Shown here in pieces: positions 17,256 to 21,409 of a stretch of 21,409 nt of DNA (position 1 is its first letter; each line of letters begins with the position of its first letter). The stretch lies in assembly GCA_010014835.2 (NCBI GenBank), contig JAAAKB020130823.1, positions 1 to 21,409 on the forward strand, read 5' to 3'. A program made the position numbers and the translations under genes. This DNA is from Apostichopus leukothele (Eukaryota; Echinodermata; Holothuroidea; Aspidochirotida; Stichopodidae). The notes beneath the pieces are model-generated. The model did no database searches. It was not told the origin of the DNA and saw only the letters and a program-made list of their open reading frames with translations.

Positions 17256-19610
17256 CTGCAAAATAATGTAGAGGAAAACAAATTGTTACTATAAATGGAA
17301 CAGTTGAGAAAACTGATATGCTGGCTGAGTGGTGCAAAGGATATGAATATTAACAATAAAATGTTGTTTGATGCAAGACTATAAATATCAAACATGTTTC
17401 AAACAATATCACTAATACTTAAATAACATAACAGTTTCTCCTCCTCAAACTCTTTATGCAATTTTCATGCTGTTGTCTAAGCTGTACAAAATTTTTTTTC
17501 GTTCACTGAAAGAAAGAATGAAAGTAAAAGTGTGTTCATATAATAATCAATTTCTGTAAGTGCTACAGGGGGTCAACTACTTGAGATTATTATATTAATG
17601 CCATCTGCCACGTACAAACTTCTCATTAAACAAAGTCATGATGAATATCACCTCAACAAACCTCTGCACGTACTGAAGCAGAATACTGGCACTGTGACAA
17701 TATCAACTGTAGACTACTGCACAAAAACATTAAATATCCTTAAAATAAACAGCACATTAAATTCATTTAATATGCATTGAAGTATGTTGAACTGTAGAGT
17801 CAGCCTGTTTGCCCAGACATATGTCACGATGGATGAGGAGGGAATGTAAAGAGTCATGAGCTAGAGAGAGAGAAGGGAAGGAGGGGGGGGGGGTGCTCAT
17901 AATACCACATATAGTAGATAGTACCTGAAGTCAAAATGAGCTTTAACCTGATGGTATCCATATTTAAAATAGACTGCCACATTGTTAAGTTGAATTTACC
18001 AACAAAAACTTGTTAATTGATATGTTTTTGCACAAAATTTTACAACCAGGCAAAATGGTATTCCAACACGGTCAAACCTAGCTTAAACACACAAACTTTT
18101 CTGGCCACTATAGCATATCTATTATCTAGCAATTTTGTGCCACTGCATAGTCTCCTTGTAAAGGAGCTGTTTTGGTTTGGTGGACAGATTTACCAGACCT
18201 TTGAAACTTTACTCAAATAATATTGCAATTACTCAAATCAATTGATCTTCCTACATTTTATTTATTACTTCTTGGGTTTTTGCACAAAATTAAGGCCACA
18301 GAGGGAGTACTTTAACTTAGTTCCATCCGGCATATACTATCAAGTTCTCAACATTTCATTCCCCAAATGCTTTTCATATTCCAATCAATCACATGTTAAC
18401 TGCAACCTGTTGAGCTAAAAATTTATTCAAACCATGCTTTTTAGTCTACCGGATAAAAGTGATGACATTTGTGATAGTGCAACAAATCATCCAACACTGA
18501 ATGATCTAGTTATCATAAGATGTCACCTCCCTAACATACCCCCCCCCCCCCGGGCTGAAAAAAAACATCTCCATAGTATACAGGCCATAATATGTAATAC
18601 ATCCAGAATGGAAGATAACTTTGAGAATTCACGCTCCATCTCTAAAGCTGTTAAAAATCCATGATTTCTAAAGATTTCAGTATTTCACCACAATACAATT
18701 ATGTTAACCACCGCAATACAGAAAGTATTATTTATTTCAAAGTTGAACTGCCTACAGCCAATAGTCCATGATACACAGTGCAGCAAGAAAAAAAAAACTT
18801 TCTCAAGATGTAACCTAATACAACACTCACCATGACCAGGCCAAGTGTAAAATAATTTAGCCTCAGGTTATAACTTCTTTGACAATATCTACTATCAGCC
18901 CATTCAGGCATGACTTTAAATAAATTAAAGAGGTAGAATATGTTTATATACTTGGAAAAATCTTCCCTAGGGACATGCATTTCTCTGTCATCTGCAATAC
19001 AATCTCCTTTGCCTCCAGAATGACAAAAGAAAGGATATGAAAGGAAAACCTTGTCTCATGGTATCCCCTTGAGGGGTAACGATGCAGTATGTCATTTTTT
19101 CACCTTGTTTTCTTATTTTTTCTTTCTTTTTCCCTGTTTTTGGGGAATTATCTTCATTATACACCCAAAGGGACTATGAAGTGATGAGAAAATGTAATGA
19201 CAAATATCAGGACTTTTGTGACAGAGAAAACAGACAAAAATGTATTTAAGATCGATCAGCCACAGGCTAAAAAGAATTTTTTAGGTTAAAATTGGTTTAA
19301 TTTCCATATTCTGGCCTTTCTTCACCTTTTCACTTTAGCAACACTTGGTTATCTAGTTGGTAAGCGTGTTTACGAAACCCATCAAGATTTAAAGGATGAT
19401 GGTACAACATTTATATCTACACCAAAACTAGCCATCACAATATAAGGAGAAGCAAACCCAGCCAGTCTGGTATCCTCCCAGATTTGGGGAAATACCATGA
19501 CTCATGTGAGAGACAGCTGCCATTTTGTTGACTGTATGATCTTTATAGCATGACAAAAAATTGACACAGTTCAGTGATTAACTATATAGACAATGGAGAA
19601 GGAAAAGTCT
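17256..19610. other. Upstream intron or 5' flank, no gene recognised
   Basis: The acceptor at 17256-17257 shows that an upstream exon must exist, but no exon with a good donor and matching phase was found here on the minus strand. The stretch contains a purine tract (17863-17893, ending in 11 G), a 13-C run (18539-18551) and a T-rich stretch at about 19096-19140. No RNA gene or coding region could be supported. Confidence 0.6.
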
Positions 19611-19925
19611 AATAAAAATAATAAAAATAAATGAGACTTATATAGCGCCAAATTAGTAGACAAAAGTCACTGCTCAAGGCACTTTACAAGAAAGCAGATT
19701 AATTTACAAAAGAACAAGTGAAAAGATGGGTCTTAAGTAGACTTTTGAATGTAGAAAGTTTAGAGCATGTTCGAATGTGATCTGGTAACTTGTTCCAGAG
19801 ATAAGAGCCAGAGTATTTGAAGCTTTTGTAACCAAAGGTCTTCAAGCATAATAAACATGTTCTATTAATAAAAGAGCTATTAAAATGAAAAAGTTCCGAA
19901 ACTAGAGTAGAGATTGAAAATTTAC
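19611..19925. repeat. Dispersed repeat of the TATAGCGCC type
   Basis: An AATAAAAATAA run leads into ACTTATATAGCGCC, then TGCTCAAGGCACTTTACA, then a segment with GTAACTTGTTCCAGAG. This order is familiar from an abundant interspersed repeat in many marine invertebrate and fish genomes. I recognise the pattern but not the named family, and both ends are approximate. The frames across it are interrupted. Confidence 0.55.
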
Positions 19926-21288
19926 TTCATTGATCAAAAAAGCAGAGAAAACAATAACTTACCAACTATTCACACGACTGCAAACTGGACAATGAATTGA
20001 CATTTCTGCTTGTACAAGCATGGAGGGTAAAACAGAGGTACACAAAACAATATACTATAAAGTTGAAATTAACACTGGGAAGGTGAAACCACATCAATCA
20101 CAATCAGTGTATTGAAGATGACCTGAATCACAACGATTACACACTCTGTCCGATCCCTTTCATTGAAAGTGAGTCTAAAGGCACAGGTCTATCAACTGTT
20201 CAAAACCACAACCATCCTGTCATCAGACCACAAAAAATTAACCATCCATGCAATCTCCTCTCATTACAGTCCTGGATAGTAACCAGACTCTACCACCAAC
20301 AACACCATTATGTCTCCAACTCAAAACATTCTCAACATTCTAAAACATTCCTTGTTGCTTTCGATCCATCCACAGGTTCTCTGCCACTACATGTTTTCCC
20401 AGTAACTGATGGTTTTCTTCACTACCTACACAATACCTACAGGTGTTTGGGTGAGACTAGCTATTAACTATGTGCCCTATGATGTCATATTCTGTCTTGG
20501 GGATTGACTTACAGAACCTTGTCAAAGGCTAACCACAAAAATATTAAAAATATTTCAAGAGTTCTACATCCCACTGAGGGCGAGAAGCCCACCAGAGGTC
20601 ATGATTATATCAGTATATTATTAAAGAAGTATACATGAGTGTATTAAATACTTGAAATTCATTAGTGCAGTCAGCACTGTGAAACAATTAAAGAAGTAGG
20701 ACTCAATCGACTTCAGTGGTGTTGAACATGCCACCTACACACAGCAGCAACATGCCAGTAAAGTATAAATCGACTCTACAATGTGCGGTCCAGAGGACCA
20801 GTAGGGGTATAGGTAATAAGGCCACTGGAAGGTCCTAGAATGATACATATTCTAGCCCTTCTGACATTCTACTGCACAAAATAAAGTTGGATCTCATTTT
20901 ATCTTATATTTTTTAAAGCTTATTTTGAAGTCATTGCTCTGAAAATCAGTTTCGTGGGGGAGGGGAGTGACTTAACTGAATTCCTATTCCATCAGTCCGT
21001 ATCTATTCAGAATATTAGAAACATTTGTAGGTAATTATGCAGAGTGACTGCACATTCAGTTGTGATAAGTATTTGACCTAACTCTAACCATTCACTAGAG
21101 AACTGTAAATATGTCATTTTTCATATCCAAATTAATTTTTTTTATCTTTATGAATAATGTCATATTTTCACTACCCATGTTTAAAGTACTTGTCTTCCTT
21201 TAAAAACGTATATCTTATAGTAAAGAGTCATGATTTCATTAATGTGAGTGATCAAAGAATGTTGAAATGTCAGAGGAGAAGGGTCACT
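19926..21288. other. Flank, no gene recognised
   Basis: This is AT-rich sequence with a CA/CT-rich patch at about 20090-20420. No exon, RNA gene or clear repeat was found on either strand. Confidence 0.55.
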
Positions 21289-21296
21289 CATCCCCC

Positions 21297-21330
<34 letters not shown>

Positions 21331-21355
21331 TTTTCCCCCTCTCCCCTTTTTCTTA
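21289..21355 (+). repeat. Long poly-C / pyrimidine tract
   Basis: A run of 30 C (21298-21327) is embedded in an almost pure pyrimidine stretch. The open frames that cross it (poly-Pro or poly-Gly) are composition artefacts. Sequence accuracy and length are doubtful here. Confidence 0.95.
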
Positions 21356-21409
21356 ATTTGTTTCCACTCAACAGCTCCTGCTCGCTCCCCTCCCACTCTC
21401 CCCCCTAAC

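Noticed and set aside
17255-17261. Start codon (TTG) for the large exon
   Set aside because: These bases form the TTGCAG splice acceptor preceded by a pyrimidine-rich tract, and eukaryotic genes rarely start at TTG.
17319-17388. A-box-like TGGCTGAGTGG on the plus strand, with GTTTGATGCAAG about 40 bp later
   Set aside because: It resembles the head of a decayed tRNA-derived SINE, but the second motif is a poor B box and no tRNA fold or repeat partner is visible.
18732-18980. 82-residue minus-strand open frame with a hydrophobic stretch
   Set aside because: A possible acceptor lies at its 5' side, but no donor in the right phase joins it to exon 15648-17255, and the composition looks like random AT-rich sequence.
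19345-19380. tRNA-like TATCTAGTTGGTAAGC
   Set aside because: Only an A-box-like string; no B box or cloverleaf follows.
21157-21408. Plus-strand poly-Pro and minus-strand poly-Gly open frames
   Set aside because: Both are created by the 30-base C run and nearby pyrimidine tract.

Overview
The window is animal nuclear DNA. It holds AT-rich introns, short exons with GT/AG borders, microsatellites, minisatellites and SINE-like repeats, with no operon structure or ribosome binding sites. One protein-coding gene is visible. It lies on the minus strand and fills roughly the lower 17 kb. The encoded protein closely resembles the vertebrate SH3-DH-PH Rho guanine nucleotide exchange factors of the Asef/collybistin family (ARHGEF4, SPATA13/ASEF2, ARHGEF9). 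A marine invertebrate deuterostome such as an echinoderm is plausible from the protein's closeness to vertebrate collybistin and from the repeat types, but the sequence does not prove this.

Twelve internal coding exons were placed by hand from splice sites, reading frame and homology. In transcript order they are 17255-15648, 14307-13941, 12470-12361, 11658-11481, 10875-10793, 9856-9674, 6690-6469, 5601-5422, 4419-4057, 3696-3568, 2717-2633 and 323-177. All phases agree across the junctions. The open frame is 3,655 nt, about 1,218 codons. The first exon found starts at a splice acceptor and the last ends at a splice donor, so the true start codon lies above 17255 and the stop codon below 177, probably both outside what can be recognised here. 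The protein runs: about 780 residues of Ser/Thr/Pro/Lys-rich, probably disordered N-terminus; an SH3 domain; a short linker; a DH domain; and a PH domain.

The introns carry most of the unusual structure. A minus-strand tRNA-derived SINE (6894-7037) contains a hammerhead-ribozyme-like core. A second hammerhead-like core (9356-9392) sits beside a dispersed repeat shared with 433-484. Two fold-back elements lie at 6206-6416 and 14781-14883. A 37-bp minisatellite of about 18 units occupies 12989-13688, and a 97-bp-period array lies around 3072-3530. A tandem array of about 120-bp units (15156-15760) has copied the 3' end of the large first exon, together with its splice donor, into the following intron.

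The last 4 kb (17256-21409) is upstream intron or 5' flank. It contains no exon I can support, one dispersed repeat beginning near 19611, and several homopolymer tracts. I see no new multi-gene system. The most interesting items are the SINE/hammerhead element and the duplicated splice-donor array.
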